Positions 38,301 through 48,000 of a stretch of 64,000 nucleotides of DNA are shown in pieces. Where the stretch lies: positions 62,001-126,000 of IMG/VR virus record IMGVR_UViG_3300037042_003932; one strand, given 5' to 3'. A program made the position numbers and the translations under genes. How positions within the stretch are numbered: position 1 is the stretch's first letter; each line of letters opens with the position of its first letter. The DNA is from a virus. The notes under the pieces are model-generated. The model did no database searches. It was not told the DNA's origin and was given only the letters and a program-made list of their open reading frames with translations.

Positions 38301-38374
38301 ATGTTGCCCAAGCACCCTGGCACGTCCAGGTCAAGATTACTCGTGCGCGATTGAACAATACGACGAGAGAGCAT
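35300..38374 (-). CDS. large tail fibre with two LamG-like domains and inserted CBM-like module
   Basis: A 1024-residue fibre. Residues about 30-260 and about 525-890 share the same plan: a PCAFLVAGD/PCAYLVADD segment, W-A/L-S-R, YHTAANTTWAQLSDKDFAIEI versus YHQAADTSWGTFAANDGAIEI, and a CFDRSEKMYLFVNGVYY- or LGDRSENLYGYLNGVF-type LamG core. Between, about 555-680 is an extra sandwich (LIDGNMEAADTSYWASGN, RIRGYVRSDG) resembling carbohydrate-binding modules. The DNA of residues 553-860 (35795-36715) is clearly AT-richer than the GC-rich flanks, so this block was probably imported. It overlaps the neighbouring small gene by 4 nt. Confidence 0.72.
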   Translation of the reverse strand: MLSRRIVQSRTSNLDLDVPGCLGNIDRLDTHLTIDDVRFAPCAFLVAGDINPATGAWASRHDVTKTLSVAGSGAAPTYGNVTAIENLSAIYTVSNKYHTAANTTWAQLSDKDFAIEIVYVHDPYLENLPFKTWNGTKGYALYNNGANQTTFYFNDGSSSVQSLVNLVPVTGAIYHLLILGDRSENLYGYLNGVFSDTRALTGVSGNLSTGSGVLLIGNGSSQIISFGVWDLTTNPFPGALKNRTYFDKIARERFALVAGIQDRRQGAHTFTRATPAYLDKYETPTSTARWLHRVSSGWPRVCQRKDANGKVVTRALCEPQVTNLATNSEDLATTWTAENLTTITANGQVAANGTTTADGIVANATDTTHGIYGAYTLPATNHCLSAFVEYGNKGWVELYSSITNVSCYFDISNGVVGTAGAAVTAAGVDAQSYKGVSGIYRVWICFTGSADAKNYGVRTAQADGDNTFSGDTTTANTWVWGIQIEATAELFPSSYIPTAAAAVARNKDELSYNVRLPIVGNLNDLPQALTIGGTDYDPCAYLVADDCQADGTWLSRSTYHANILIDGNMEAADTSYWASGNSSTLSKEAGTPHGGSLCLRCARNGTNNPYFVKTGTTIIGKTYRIRGYVRSDGTAIPLVYDSGAVLLFTGTTSTSWQAFDATYVAVGLAPYFWVNTSSGTTYCEWDDITLESEAKLAFVGAGTNPTPNWDAVSRANRSIKYWASNYHQAADTSWGTFAANDGAIEIILNHDTSLGYVLTTNAASSGTEKGYTCYCNGGTFRCYLDNGAGTAVSVVGPASSGVTTHFMICFDRSEKMYLFVNGVYYASSDISGITGDITESKLTVAASPVGSSASTSIVSMAAVWDLGGAVWPGAATNQAVMGAIARARFNQPFRYQSCRLGCEILHPNVNRQGFSIVLSCGNASDYNYTAISPNDVAYSEGRANGAAQWSGAASTDVCNGVDHRLVTQERSNQVSLKVDNATEVTDASCELPAGQSKVFVGQFHDGTYQPTCLVGGVKLFRGDK

Positions 38375-38686
38375 CTACGCCCCTCCACCCATAGTCAGGC
38401 GCGTAATCGTCAACGTGCCCGTGTTGATCATGCCCTTCGCACCGATGAACGTTGGCCCATGAATGGTGTAAGGCATGAGCACATCCTTAGGAAGCTTGTG
38501 CGTGGTTGCCGCCGCTGCGGGAGCAATCGCCCCGAAAGCGATATAGCAATCCTCCGTTGCAAACAACTGCACCTGCGTACCGTGAGGAATAGCCGCTGCA
38601 GTAACCGCCGTGGCCCCCGTAGTGAAAGTGAGGATCTCGGGGTCTGCGTAGGTCGGCATGCCGTAGTCAATGCTGGTGATAATCAC
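38375..38686 (-). CDS. small structural protein
   Basis: A 103-residue protein ending directly at the next start (TAGATG). It is Thr/Ala/Gly-rich with alternating strands (SIDYGMPTYADPEILTFTTG, VQLFATEDCYIAFGAIAP) and an APAAAATTHKLPKDVLMPY loop. The TEDCYIAFG pattern resembles the small head-tail or fibre-associated beta proteins of other phages, but the assignment is only by general resemblance. It sits between two LamG-type fibre genes, probably as part of the same assembly. Confidence 0.6.
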   Translation of the reverse strand: MIITSIDYGMPTYADPEILTFTTGATAVTAAAIPHGTQVQLFATEDCYIAFGAIAPAAAATTHKLPKDVLMPYTIHGPTFIGAKGMINTGTLTITRLTMGGGA

Positions 38687-38695
38687 GATGACCTC

Positions 38696-39460
38696 CTATG
38701 ATGGCGACGTTAGAGTCAAGCCGTTAGCGACCACCAATGGGAAGCTCGCGGTCGGAAGCACCTTTCGGGCCTCTCGGTACAAATCGGCATATACCTGTTC
38801 GTCGGCAAGATAGCTGTTCCACATTCTCAAGCCATAAACTGGCGCGACTAACGTATGGTTGAACAGCGTGGTCGTCGGCGCTTCAATCATACTGTGGTCA
38901 ACAACAGAGGTGCTAGCAGTGTCATAAACACCATTGACCATCGTCACCACCTCAAGTAGTGGCCCTCCAACTGTGTATTTAGCACTCATGATGATGTGCA
39001 GAGGAGAACCCTTATGTAATGAAGTAGCCACCGCCGCGCTAGTCAGCTTCTGGTCGATATAGTAGCCTCCACCCCCGATGTCACCACCGTTAAAGCTGGC
39101 CCATATCGCAACGTTAGAAGTCTCCCCTGCGGCAGGACTCTGGTACAGCCCAAGATTCCAATCCCCATCGAGAACACGTGCACTTTTCGCCTCAGTACCA
39201 GATTCTCCCAGGTGAAACATGTCCAACGATAGGAGAGCCTCAATCGTGACCGCTGTTTGCGACGTCGTCATCCACGATTGATCCGCAGGTGCGCCACAGT
39301 ACGTCAACGCTGGAACGCCATGGGTCGGCTGAATCGTTGGAGCAAACCCAGAACCAGCAAGAGTCCAGGCGGTATTGGCATAGTTACGAACGTCACCTCC
39401 GTGAAAGCGGAAGTCCACTACTGCGCTCTTGATAAAGTCTCGAGCTGGTGTTTGCGCCAT
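38696..39460 (-). CDS. tail fibre-like protein with LamG-like fold
   Basis: A 254-residue protein that reads as a single LamG/concanavalin-like domain: WTLAGSGFAPTIQ, ALTYCGAPADQSW, QTAVTIEALLSLDMF, then a HIIMSAKYTVGGPLLEVVTMV core and APVYGLRMWNSYLADEQVY. The opening resembles the LamG parts of the 1024-residue fibre nearby, so these could be related by duplication. The last 25 residues are a hydrophobic tail after a helix (YADLYREARKVLPT). Binding of host surface glycans is inferred. Confidence 0.65.
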   Translation of the reverse strand: MAQTPARDFIKSAVVDFRFHGGDVRNYANTAWTLAGSGFAPTIQPTHGVPALTYCGAPADQSWMTTSQTAVTIEALLSLDMFHLGESGTEAKSARVLDGDWNLGLYQSPAAGETSNVAIWASFNGGDIGGGGYYIDQKLTSAAVATSLHKGSPLHIIMSAKYTVGGPLLEVVTMVNGVYDTASTSVVDHSMIEAPTTTLFNHTLVAPVYGLRMWNSYLADEQVYADLYREARKVLPTASFPLVVANGLTLTSPS

Positions 39461-39469
39461 AGAATCCTC

Positions 39470-41425
39470 CTACTTTCGGAAGCGTGTCATATAGACCGCA
39501 ATGCTGTCCGTGTGACCATCAATAACCAACTTTACCCACTGGAACATCAACGGCTCAGCGGTCTGGTAGGCCCCGTCAACCGTAATTGCTTGCACACCTA
39601 AGGCGAGCGCCGTGACATCATAGTATCCAGTGGTACCTGCAGGATCATTAGTGGCGAGCACTGTTAACTTATCTCCAGCCGCGCCAATGTTCACACTGAG
39701 AGAAAAGGCGTTGTATCCATCCAATAAAAGAGGCTTAACGATCTCCACAGAGTCGCTAGTAAGATCAGCAATCAACCCATCATTACAGTAATGCAGCGCA
39801 TTAGTAACCATCGTCTTTGACGAGTCTGTCGCGGCATGATAGCCCTTAGGTGGTCCGTCGATCTCAATGATATACTCGTCCGTAGTCACCAACGTACCAA
39901 ACGAGGTCGTCGTGATAACTCCTGCCAGCGGAATCGACCCATCAGGCGTCCAGGTACACACCAAATCCGTACCCCGAGTCTTGATAACACTCGCAGCTGC
40001 ACCCGTAGGTTTACGCGTAATGCGTTTGATTTGAACAGCGTTGATATTCTCAGGAAGCCCAAAGATGTTGATCTCGTCAGCATCCTTCCAAGTAACCTGG
40101 AAATCCCCGGCGATGTTGCTGTAAACCGTCATATCGCTGCCTCCACCGTCCCCGCCAGCGGGGAGTAGGTGCCAGCCCTTGGTGCCGCTGGCGTTAGTAC
40201 CATAATAGTACAAGTTACCCGGACTCGCGCTATCGTTAGCTAACGTAACCGTGTCCATTGCACGACTAATAGAATCGCTAAAGGTGAGAGGCACCTCAAA
40301 TGAGTCTGAGCTAATCCCACCATCTTGGATGTTTCCATACTCATCAATTGTGACGATATTATCCTGGACACCATCTTTGATATTGCCGTCGCAGCAGTAA
40401 GTCGTGTTTCCAGTCCAAGTACCCGATAAGTCCGTAGCCACCCAATCCATACCATTACTTACGAGGCGTACAGATGCAAAGTATTGCATCGTAGCAATAC
40501 TTTCAACGCCCACAGAGCTCCCGTGCCAGATTATCTTAGGTGATGCTCCTTCATTTGACATACCCACGAATAGATACGCAGGTCCAACGTACGTGCTTAG
40601 GCTAAGAATCCTAAGCCAATAACCGGAACCAAAAGCCGAAGCTTCAGGCAGTGTGATCGTAGTACTGAGCTCTCCACCTTCGCCGTCTGTATGAAAAACT
40701 GCGAGATCTCTATTTCGGTCAATCTCAGTTACGATGTACGAGTACCCTTCAACATACTTGTAGTAGTCAGGGATATCACGAATGTTTGGGACAGGAGGAA
40801 CGTTAAAATCAAATGCTAAAGGTTGGCTGAAGCTGTACGTACAAATCGGACCATCGCCAACCTCAATTACGCCTGTGGTTATCCGACCAATACAGACCAA
40901 GTTTCCTACGAGGTTGTACGTAGCAACCGTACCTCCAACTGGCGTAGCTTCAGTCAGAGGCAAATACTCGGATTGGGCTTCACGTTCTGTTAAGTAGAGC
41001 GTGTTGCCAAGAACACACAGGAGCGAAGCAACGTCTTCAGTCCCTGTGTCTCCTCCCAATACGGCGTAAAGCCACAAATTGGCGTAATAGCCCTCGGGTA
41101 TACTTTCAGGTTCTACTTGTGCCGGGAATAACCGATTAGGGTTATCCCACACGACAGGAACGTAATCAAAAGTTGAGTAAATAACATTCCCCAAAGTGTC
41201 GCCGTAGCAATACGGAATAGACGAGGAGTACGAAGGGATCGAATACCTCTTAGTTCCGTATTGGAGTTCTCCTTGGTCAATAGTGAGAAGTCCGTCTGTT
41301 ATCACAATCTTACACGAATGCACACCCAGACGAGCACCATCAGTGTACTTAATAGCCCCGTCAACTTTGTTCGGAATATCCTTATGGTTATCCCGCATAT
41401 CAGAGATCTTCAAAAGTTCAGTCAT
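39470..41425 (-). CDS. tail fibre-like protein
   Basis: A 651-residue protein. Residues 1-60 form an attachment-like start with KDIPNKVDGAIKYTDGAR; about 100-260 and 300-420 are strand-rich, with TDLSGTWTGNTTYCCDGN, a FEVPLTFSDSIS segment and a Gly-rich hinge (AGGDGGGSDM, about 425-435) separating the C-terminal 215-residue part, which has several TYCC/HYCC-type Cys. No catalytic residues are seen. A module of the same type as in other fibres here is evident but the tip is unique. AGGAGCAAACC precedes the ATG. Confidence 0.66.
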   Translation of the reverse strand: MTELLKISDMRDNHKDIPNKVDGAIKYTDGARLGVHSCKIVITDGLLTIDQGELQYGTKRYSIPSYSSSIPYCYGDTLGNVIYSTFDYVPVVWDNPNRLFPAQVEPESIPEGYYANLWLYAVLGGDTGTEDVASLLCVLGNTLYLTEREAQSEYLPLTEATPVGGTVATYNLVGNLVCIGRITTGVIEVGDGPICTYSFSQPLAFDFNVPPVPNIRDIPDYYKYVEGYSYIVTEIDRNRDLAVFHTDGEGGELSTTITLPEASAFGSGYWLRILSLSTYVGPAYLFVGMSNEGASPKIIWHGSSVGVESIATMQYFASVRLVSNGMDWVATDLSGTWTGNTTYCCDGNIKDGVQDNIVTIDEYGNIQDGGISSDSFEVPLTFSDSISRAMDTVTLANDSASPGNLYYYGTNASGTKGWHLLPAGGDGGGSDMTVYSNIAGDFQVTWKDADEINIFGLPENINAVQIKRITRKPTGAAASVIKTRGTDLVCTWTPDGSIPLAGVITTTSFGTLVTTDEYIIEIDGPPKGYHAATDSSKTMVTNALHYCNDGLIADLTSDSVEIVKPLLLDGYNAFSLSVNIGAAGDKLTVLATNDPAGTTGYYDVTALALGVQAITVDGAYQTAEPLMFQWVKLVIDGHTDSIAVYMTRFRK

Positions 41426-41461
41426 GGTTTGCTCCTGGGTAATTCATCGAACGAATCATAC

Positions 41462-42361
41462 TCATGGCACGGCAATGCACTCGATTAACAGAGTACCTTC
41501 TATGGCGTCTATCGTAGCCGTGATCGTAGAACTACCCCCTATAGATTCACCCCAAGCTTCTCCCGTAGGATTAACACTTACGTGATTTGTCACGTTATAG
41601 TCAGAGGTCCATGTAACTTGGTTAGTTATGTCTACAGGGTCAACCAAGTTTGTATACGTACCCCACGCGGTACATTGAGTTCCAGACCCAACAGTCACCG
41701 GGTTAGCTACAGTCTCAACCACAATGCTCTCAAGGGTATACACAACTGGTCCAGCATCGTCGTAGATAGACAGCATGTACAGGAGAGCACACGTCATGTC
41801 GTCAGTAGCATTCCATGTGTTCGTCGTATTTATGATTGGGCCAACTTCACCCGTAGGATCAATAAACACGTAGCAAATCGGACCAGTCGCATAAACAGTG
41901 TCACCCGCTACGTGCATTGTGAGTATTGGGGCATTGGGATCGGCAAAAATACGTAAACAACAGTCACCTTCAGCGAGAGTTATTTTGTACGTGAGAGGCA
42001 TTGGATCTTCACGGTCATCAGGAATAGCCTCAGTAATGTCAAAACCACTGAGCACTGAAGAAGAGTACGAGAGGTTAAACCACTCGTCTCCTCTATCCAT
42101 TGTTGTCTGACCCTCGCCGAAGACAGGCATGACAACGTCAGACAATAGCGTTGAGCTAGACCCACCGTTCTCCCACGCATCATTAAGCGCCTTGAGCAAA
42201 CTCCCAGTAGTCCCGTAATTTGTCTCAAAGAGTACCCACTCATCAGCTGATTCACTGATCGTAAGAGCCGGAATAGTTACGGGAGATCCTCCACCTTGAG
42301 CAGCACTGAGGTAACCATCGATCCAACCGAATGCTTCTTTGGTTCTTACTATCTTACTCAT
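41462..42361 (-). CDS. tail protein with C-terminal bacterial Ig-like (Big_2) domain
   Basis: A 299-residue protein. The first half has a fibre-like structure (SESADEWVLFETNYGTTGSL, a GDCCLRIFADPNAP segment). The last 90 residues match a Big_2 immunoglobulin-like domain: ESIVVETVANPVTVGSGTQC, a DITNQVTWTSDYNVTNHVSV core and a GGSSTITATI strand. Such domains are common on phage tails and are thought to bind surface sugars weakly. It lies 8 nt after the YadA-head protein in the operon. Confidence 0.7.
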   Translation of the reverse strand: MSKIVRTKEAFGWIDGYLSAAQGGGSPVTIPALTISESADEWVLFETNYGTTGSLLKALNDAWENGGSSSTLLSDVVMPVFGEGQTTMDRGDEWFNLSYSSSVLSGFDITEAIPDDREDPMPLTYKITLAEGDCCLRIFADPNAPILTMHVAGDTVYATGPICYVFIDPTGEVGPIINTTNTWNATDDMTCALLYMLSIYDDAGPVVYTLESIVVETVANPVTVGSGTQCTAWGTYTNLVDPVDITNQVTWTSDYNVTNHVSVNPTGEAWGESIGGSSTITATIDAIEGTLLIECIAVP

Positions 42362-42369
42362 TTGTTACC

Positions 42370-43587
42370 TCAGGATAACATGCCAGGAATGGTGGATACG
42401 ATTGCAATATCCAAATAACCTGACCATATAACGTCCGGTGTGTGATTAGTTGCATCCTGCACAATGAGTATATCCAAGCTATTGAGGTCTGGGCTCGTAG
42501 CAGGTAAGTAAATATCCCATAAGTCTTCTTCATACACTGTCGTACTCGAGATATTCTTAGTAATCGTCCAATCCTGGTACGTGATTTCAGTAGCATTCGC
42601 GACTGCTTGGATCTCTCCGTCAAACGTTACCAACGCAGGCAAACTACCGTCAATGGCATCGCATTTTGCGACAACATGAAGCTGAATATTCAGGAACGAA
42701 TACTCTGGGACTGGACCAAGGCTAAAGAAACCAGCAGGGTCAATTGTGAGCTGTGACACAGCGCCGCTAGACGAGGTAACTCCGCTGACAGGTATTCGTA
42801 CCGTTTGAGGGTTGGATACCGAGTCACTCGAGGAATTATCATACCCTATGGCCAATGACCGATGGAATACGTTTTGGTACCCTTCACCAAAACAAGTAGA
42901 CCCTGCTAGAGAGGTCACATTAGACCCAAAGACAAAAGAATTGTCACCCGCCGCAGCGCTATACTCACCGAAAGCAATGGCTGAGACGCCCGTTGCTACT
43001 GAGTCTTTACCGAGTGCCCAGGCATAATCACCTACCGTCGTGGAGTTCAGACCCAAAGACCAGGAGTAGTCACCCTGGGCAGTTCCAAAATCTTTACGCT
43101 GTAACGACTCCGTGCCTGACCCGGATTCGAAGAAGGTGTCTCCTCCACCGCCTGTCCCAGCAAGGGATGCTAACTCACGCAAGAACGCATACAGCTTTTC
43201 CCACCACCCCCACTCTGGATGACCAATGCTGTTATCCTGAATGGTTTCATTTAGGGCAGGCAGGCAGAAAAGCGTTCCATTGATGTCAGTGCCGATGCCA
43301 AAGTACAGAGAGTCAACATCCTCGTCAGCCGACCCCGGATTAACAGTCAGCTTCGCAATGTAACCACCGTCGATCTCCGCAGAGAACGTAGCAGTCTGCG
43401 AGGTTGTTCCTCCGATGATTACATTCGACCCTGGGGGTTGAATCACTTCCCACAGGTACACGAGGCCAGCGTTCTCGGCTTCGAACTGTACATCTACGGA
43501 CCCAGAAGTAGGAAGGATGTCCCGACGAGCATAACCAAAGGTGCCCGTGGTCGATTGATTGATTCTGAAGCGAGCAAGATTTGCCAT
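42370..43587 (-). CDS. tail fibre with Ig-like start and YadA-type head repeats
   Basis: A 405-residue protein. Residues about 25-100 resemble a PKD/Ig-like domain (VYLWEVIQPPGSNVIIGGTT). After a Gly hinge (TGGGGDTFFESGSG) follow, at about 165-240, at least three head-type repeats of the trimeric autotransporter class: GDYSWSLGLNSTTVG, DYAWALGKDSVATG and SAIAFGEYSAAAGDNSFVFG. These build a left-handed beta roll, so this fibre is probably trimeric. The C-terminal 140 residues are a separate sandwich. In YadA the head binds collagen; here any ligand is unknown. Confidence 0.7.
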   Translation of the reverse strand: MANLARFRINQSTTGTFGYARRDILPTSGSVDVQFEAENAGLVYLWEVIQPPGSNVIIGGTTSQTATFSAEIDGGYIAKLTVNPGSADEDVDSLYFGIGTDINGTLFCLPALNETIQDNSIGHPEWGWWEKLYAFLRELASLAGTGGGGDTFFESGSGTESLQRKDFGTAQGDYSWSLGLNSTTVGDYAWALGKDSVATGVSAIAFGEYSAAAGDNSFVFGSNVTSLAGSTCFGEGYQNVFHRSLAIGYDNSSSDSVSNPQTVRIPVSGVTSSSGAVSQLTIDPAGFFSLGPVPEYSFLNIQLHVVAKCDAIDGSLPALVTFDGEIQAVANATEITYQDWTITKNISSTTVYEEDLWDIYLPATSPDLNSLDILIVQDATNHTPDVIWSGYLDIAIVSTIPGMLS

Positions 43588-43610
43588 CGATACTTATTCT
43601 CCGCTATTGG

Positions 43611-44795
43611 CTATGGAGCCATCGGTGAATTAGGAGAAACAGGCTTTCCTCGAAGCATTATAGCGTCTCGAGACGGCGGTGTCTCTTTGTATGAGTCCAA
43701 CAAATCCTGGTCGCTGGCCGACAACGTCTGTGGTCCACTCCCACGCGCCTCTTGAGCCGAAACAAATCCTTCATCCAGTCTACGAGCGTTCGCGTCAGAA
43801 ACTATCGATACCGTCTGCTGATTCGGGGTCATCTTGGACAAATCATCGAAGCTAGTAGCCTCAGGCATCTGCGCTTCTTGTTCGTTGATCTCAGCATCTT
43901 TGGACGCTTGTGTAATCGTAGCCATATACGACGCGTCTTCACGATTAAACTGCGTATTATAGAAATTGTCATAGTAATCTGGCAGCTTAGTAGGCACGTT
44001 CTTCGACCCGCGAAGAATTGTGCGCGACCTTACCAAGAAGTTAAACGAGAAAGCTGTGAACAATTCGTTCGAGGATGCCAGATCCCAGCGGAAGTTGAGC
44101 ATACACCCACCGACGATCAGTGAGTCATATCGAAGATGAAGCAACAGCCCACGTTTAGCTAGCTGTGAACCTCTCCCGAGCTCTGAGTACAGCCGAAGCA
44201 TGTTCATGGTCCAGTCATCCTGGTATGTGTTCATCAGGATGCCACTGTAAGACCACGTAGGAGCTCGCTGACCAAAAAAGAATACCGCGTAATTATCCTC
44301 CAGGACCTCAGACACCTGGTACTTCTCGTCCAAAGACTGAGACACACCCTGAAGAACAAAATCGATGTAGCCTTTTCCGGTGTTCTCGCTTCCGGATGAC
44401 TCTCCCAAGAGACGTCTAGCAACTTCAACCAGCTGCGGGTCTTTTCTTCGTTTCAGCCCTTCAATTATTCGGTCTACGGCTTGAGGGCTACCCACGGGGA
44501 TGTACATCCTCGCGAGATTATGTAACCGACCTGCTGTTGTGTGTGAAGGATGACGCGCATACTTGGGCGTCATCATGGGGAAAGCAGAGTAAACTCCAGT
44601 CGCTAACTCAGGGTAACCACCAGCAGCATTCGCTCCTACGCCACGGTTGAGTGGGTCATAAGCGTTGTATCGCTCAGTCAACGAACCGCTGGTGACACTC
44701 TTGCCAGTGTTTACGTACTCGTAACGCCCAACGATGCCCGTGTTCTCAAACTGAGAAGTACTGGAGGAGCCTGACTGATTGGAGTTGTCTGCCAC
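43611..44795 (-). CDS. baseplate/tail structural protein
   Basis: A 394-residue protein placed directly after the tape measure and an 86-residue protein. The core (about 145-275) has the pattern QGVSQSLDEKYQVSEVLEDN, FFFGQRAPTWSYSGIL, then a conserved-looking DDWTMNMLRLYSELGRGSQL and LRYDSLIVGGCMLNF segment, like tail tube or hub-adjacent proteins of large myophages. The C-terminus (about 285-394) is a disordered Asp/Ser/Gln-rich tail. Function is inferred from position: a likely initiator component between tail tube and hub. Confidence 0.62.
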   Translation of the reverse strand: MADNSNQSGSSSTSQFENTGIVGRYEYVNTGKSVTSGSLTERYNAYDPLNRGVGANAAGGYPELATGVYSAFPMMTPKYARHPSHTTAGRLHNLARMYIPVGSPQAVDRIIEGLKRRKDPQLVEVARRLLGESSGSENTGKGYIDFVLQGVSQSLDEKYQVSEVLEDNYAVFFFGQRAPTWSYSGILMNTYQDDWTMNMLRLYSELGRGSQLAKRGLLLHLRYDSLIVGGCMLNFRWDLASSNELFTAFSFNFLVRSRTILRGSKNVPTKLPDYYDNFYNTQFNREDASYMATITQASKDAEINEQEAQMPEATSFDDLSKMTPNQQTVSIVSDANARRLDEGFVSAQEARGSGPQTLSASDQDLLDSYKETPPSRDAIMLRGKPVSPNSPMAP

Positions 44796-44798
44796 TAT

Positions 44799-45059
44799 TT
44801 ATTGCCTCGTCTGAAATTGTACGTCTGAAGAGTAGTCGGCTACGTCCATCAGCGAAGTCTCGTTAACAATGGTAAACGCTGTAGAAACAATAGGCGGTCT
44901 CATAGAGGGCACGTCATACGCGAAGGTTTTTCGTAGACTCGCCAGCATTGTATCGTTGACATGACGCAGCAAGAACTCCGCACGCGGCGGGATTTTCTTT
45001 GTTCTGGGGGTTGCAGGCTGTGTAACCTGCGACTGGATAAGCTGGATGTCGGTAATCAT
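44799..45059 (-). CDS. small unknown protein after tape measure
   Basis: An 86-residue protein between the tape measure (6 nt away) and a baseplate-type protein (3 nt away). It is basic in the first half (TPRTKKIPPRAEFLLRHVND) and neutral after, with no transmembrane segment. Small genes in this position in other phages encode tail tip or tape-measure-associated parts, but no signature supports a specific name. Confidence 0.55.
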   Translation of the reverse strand: MITDIQLIQSQVTQPATPRTKKIPPRAEFLLRHVNDTMLASLRKTFAYDVPSMRPPIVSTAFTIVNETSLMDVADYSSDVQFQTRQ

Positions 45060-45065
45060 CTAGTA

Positions 45066-48000
45066 TCACCCGTCCGTTGTGTTACCTTGGGTTTGCGGAT
45101 TAACTTGTGCGTTCTTCTCAGCTTGTTGACGCGCAAACGCTGCGAGGGCTTTTGCACCAGTAGCGAAGTCTTTGGTCGCAGGAGCAAAATTCTCAAACGC
45201 TCTTTCCATAGAAGCAGCTACCGAGTCAATAGCAGCCATGGACCCAGCTAACTGGTCCGCTTCAGATCCCGTAGCCTCGAGCATGCTGATATCTTTACCA
45301 GCAGCACCCGTGGCACCCGCGACTCCCTCTTTTTCGAAAGAAGCTTTAGCCTTCTCCATCTCGCCCGAGGAATCCATCTTCTTAGCCGCTAAATACCTCC
45401 TAGCGGCTGCTGCTTGTCGCGGGTTAACACGCTCTATGGCCTTTATATCCACCTCGGTAATGTTAGCCAGTTTATCTCGACCAAAAGATGTACCCGTGAA
45501 ATCTGAAGTTAGCGCATCACCCATAGTTTCAATCGCGGCGTCAGTTCTTTCAGATACCTTTATAAGCTGTCTCCCAAGAGTCTCAGAAGTACCACCTATA
45601 GATCTGTTATATTCTCCGGCTCTACGGAGTTGTGCTTTAGCTTCCGCCGAAATAATCGTCTTACCGTTAGAGTCAGTACCTAACGCAACTTCCTCTAGCG
45701 TCTTGTCAGCCATAGCCTGTAACTGTTTAGCTGTAGCCTTAGGATTCTCCCGTTGCAGAGTGCTTATAAGTAAAGCTCTGTCTTTTTCGGTAGGTGTGCC
45801 CGCGCTACCACCATAAACTATACCCATAGCTACTTGCTGAGCTGCTGATGTCCCCAACAAAGAATCCTGGAGTGCTTGGGAATCTGTCCCGAATAAACCT
45901 CCACCCTGTATAGCAGAAAGAGAGAAGTTAATCGACTCTTTGGTATCTCGTATCTTTTGTTGAACATCTTCAAGATTACCCATTCCAGAACCCGTATTAA
46001 ATTCAGCTTCGCTAGTGGCTAAAATATTGGCCCCCTTCTCATTAGCCGCTACATCCTTGGCAAAGCGCACACCTCCACCTGTAATGGCAGATTTATCCTC
46101 AGTCGATAACGTATCATAAAACTTCTGAGCTGCGTTCCACGCCCCCGTTGGATTCGTTTTGACCATAGCCGCAAACTCAGGTTTAGCGTTCATCAATTTC
46201 TTTATCGCGAGGTTTCGTACATCCTTAGACGTCACCTGACCATTGAACCCTACTCGCGTATACTTACTCTCAGCGTAGCGACCAACATCATGTCCTAAAC
46301 CCATAATGAAATTCGTGCTGTTAATGCCTAATCTCTGCGATAGCGCCTCTTTAGCGTCCATTGATTTTTCATCTGACGCTAAGGTGTTAGCTTTATTGGC
46401 GTCTACGTATACCGCCCCCGCTTCTTTCCTGGCAGCTGCTGCTACTTTCTGTTGGTTGCGAATCTCATCAGGCGACAACCTCTGCTTCATAAGCCAACCC
46501 ATGCCTTTTTCCGCTGTGCCGTAGTCAATGTCAGCCCCAGCCACAGCCAAAGCTACACTCGCACCGCCAGAAGCAAAAGCTATAGGGATATTCGCCAATG
46601 GAGAAACCACACGTAACGCTTTCTCACGCCACCCCATTTCTCCCTGGTTATCACCTCTAGCTAAGAAAGCAGCGTCACGCCAGACATCAGCACCACTACG
46701 CCCCGAAGGGTCAGACGAGGTAATAGACATACCCTTGGTCCCACGAACACGTTTTCTGCTAGCCCACGCGTCTACTTGGGAAGTAGAAAGACCTCCGTAG
46801 GGAGACTCACTCACATAATAGTCCCCACGCTCCCGAGCTTCTTCTTTTCGCTTAGTGTCAGCCCAACTCTCAGTAAGAGCACCAATACTCCGTCCGATCC
46901 CAAGTCCACCACCAGTGCCAGAACCAACCATGTTTCCAACAGTTCGTCGGACGTCATCCCACATGCCCGGCGTTCTATCTTTGATATCTTTGTACTGCTG
47001 ACGCGCCAACTCATCACGTTGCCGGTGATTACCTTCGCGTAACGACTTCCAGAACTCAGGACTAGATGCCATCTTCAGCATATCCGACGCCACTTCACTT
47101 CCGTACATCTTCGTAGCGCCAACAGCAAAAGCTCCAGCTCCCTTCAAGCCGAATTGCTGCCCTAGGCTCAAAGCACTTTGATACCGCATGGCCATCTGTT
47201 GTTCTGGGGACATCGACCTGGAAATCTCGTCGTTCATATCCCGAGACTGCAAGCCATAGAGAGCCAAAGCACCAACACCACCACTCTGAGCAGCACGAGC
47301 GAGATTGTTCGCCGCGCCCATCACAAAGCCTGTAGCTCCACCACGACCACTCATCTGACCTGCCATCTGGCCGTAGTTCACACCCCAAGAGCCATTCTGG
47401 AAGGACGACATCGAAGCCCCAACGATGGGCATCGACATCATCGCCGCTTGGGCTTGCATGTTTCGCTGAGCCACACCAGAAACACCACCACGAAGAGCCA
47501 GTTCTGCGGGACTAAACACACCAGCAGAGACAGCCTGCTTCGCAGCCATAGCCGAAAACATCCCAAAGTTCATACCCGAAGCTCCGGATAAGCCCATCCC
47601 CTGATACAGCATGGAGCCCGCGCCACCGGCCTCCATAATTCCTTCGATAGTTGTACCTGCAGAACGCGAGTACCTGCGCATATTTCCGGCAGCAGCCGTC
47701 ATGTCGTTCATAGAGAAACCCATGTTCTGCATGGACGCCATTCTACGAATAAGGCTATTCATATCAGGATCGTTAGTCAGCTCCATGAACTTCTTAACGC
47801 TGATCGCAGCTTTTCGGAGTTGCTCCTTAATCTGGTCAGTGTTCTGCGCGAAGTCCATAAGCCCAGCCTGTCCACCTGTGGATAACATCTGCATCATGTC
47901 GCCACGGGAGAACATGCCTCCGGTCTGTTGCTGGAACGACCGGCTATCAACCATATCCATGATTCCCGTAGCTAATTGACGTGATGCTCCACGAGTAAGA

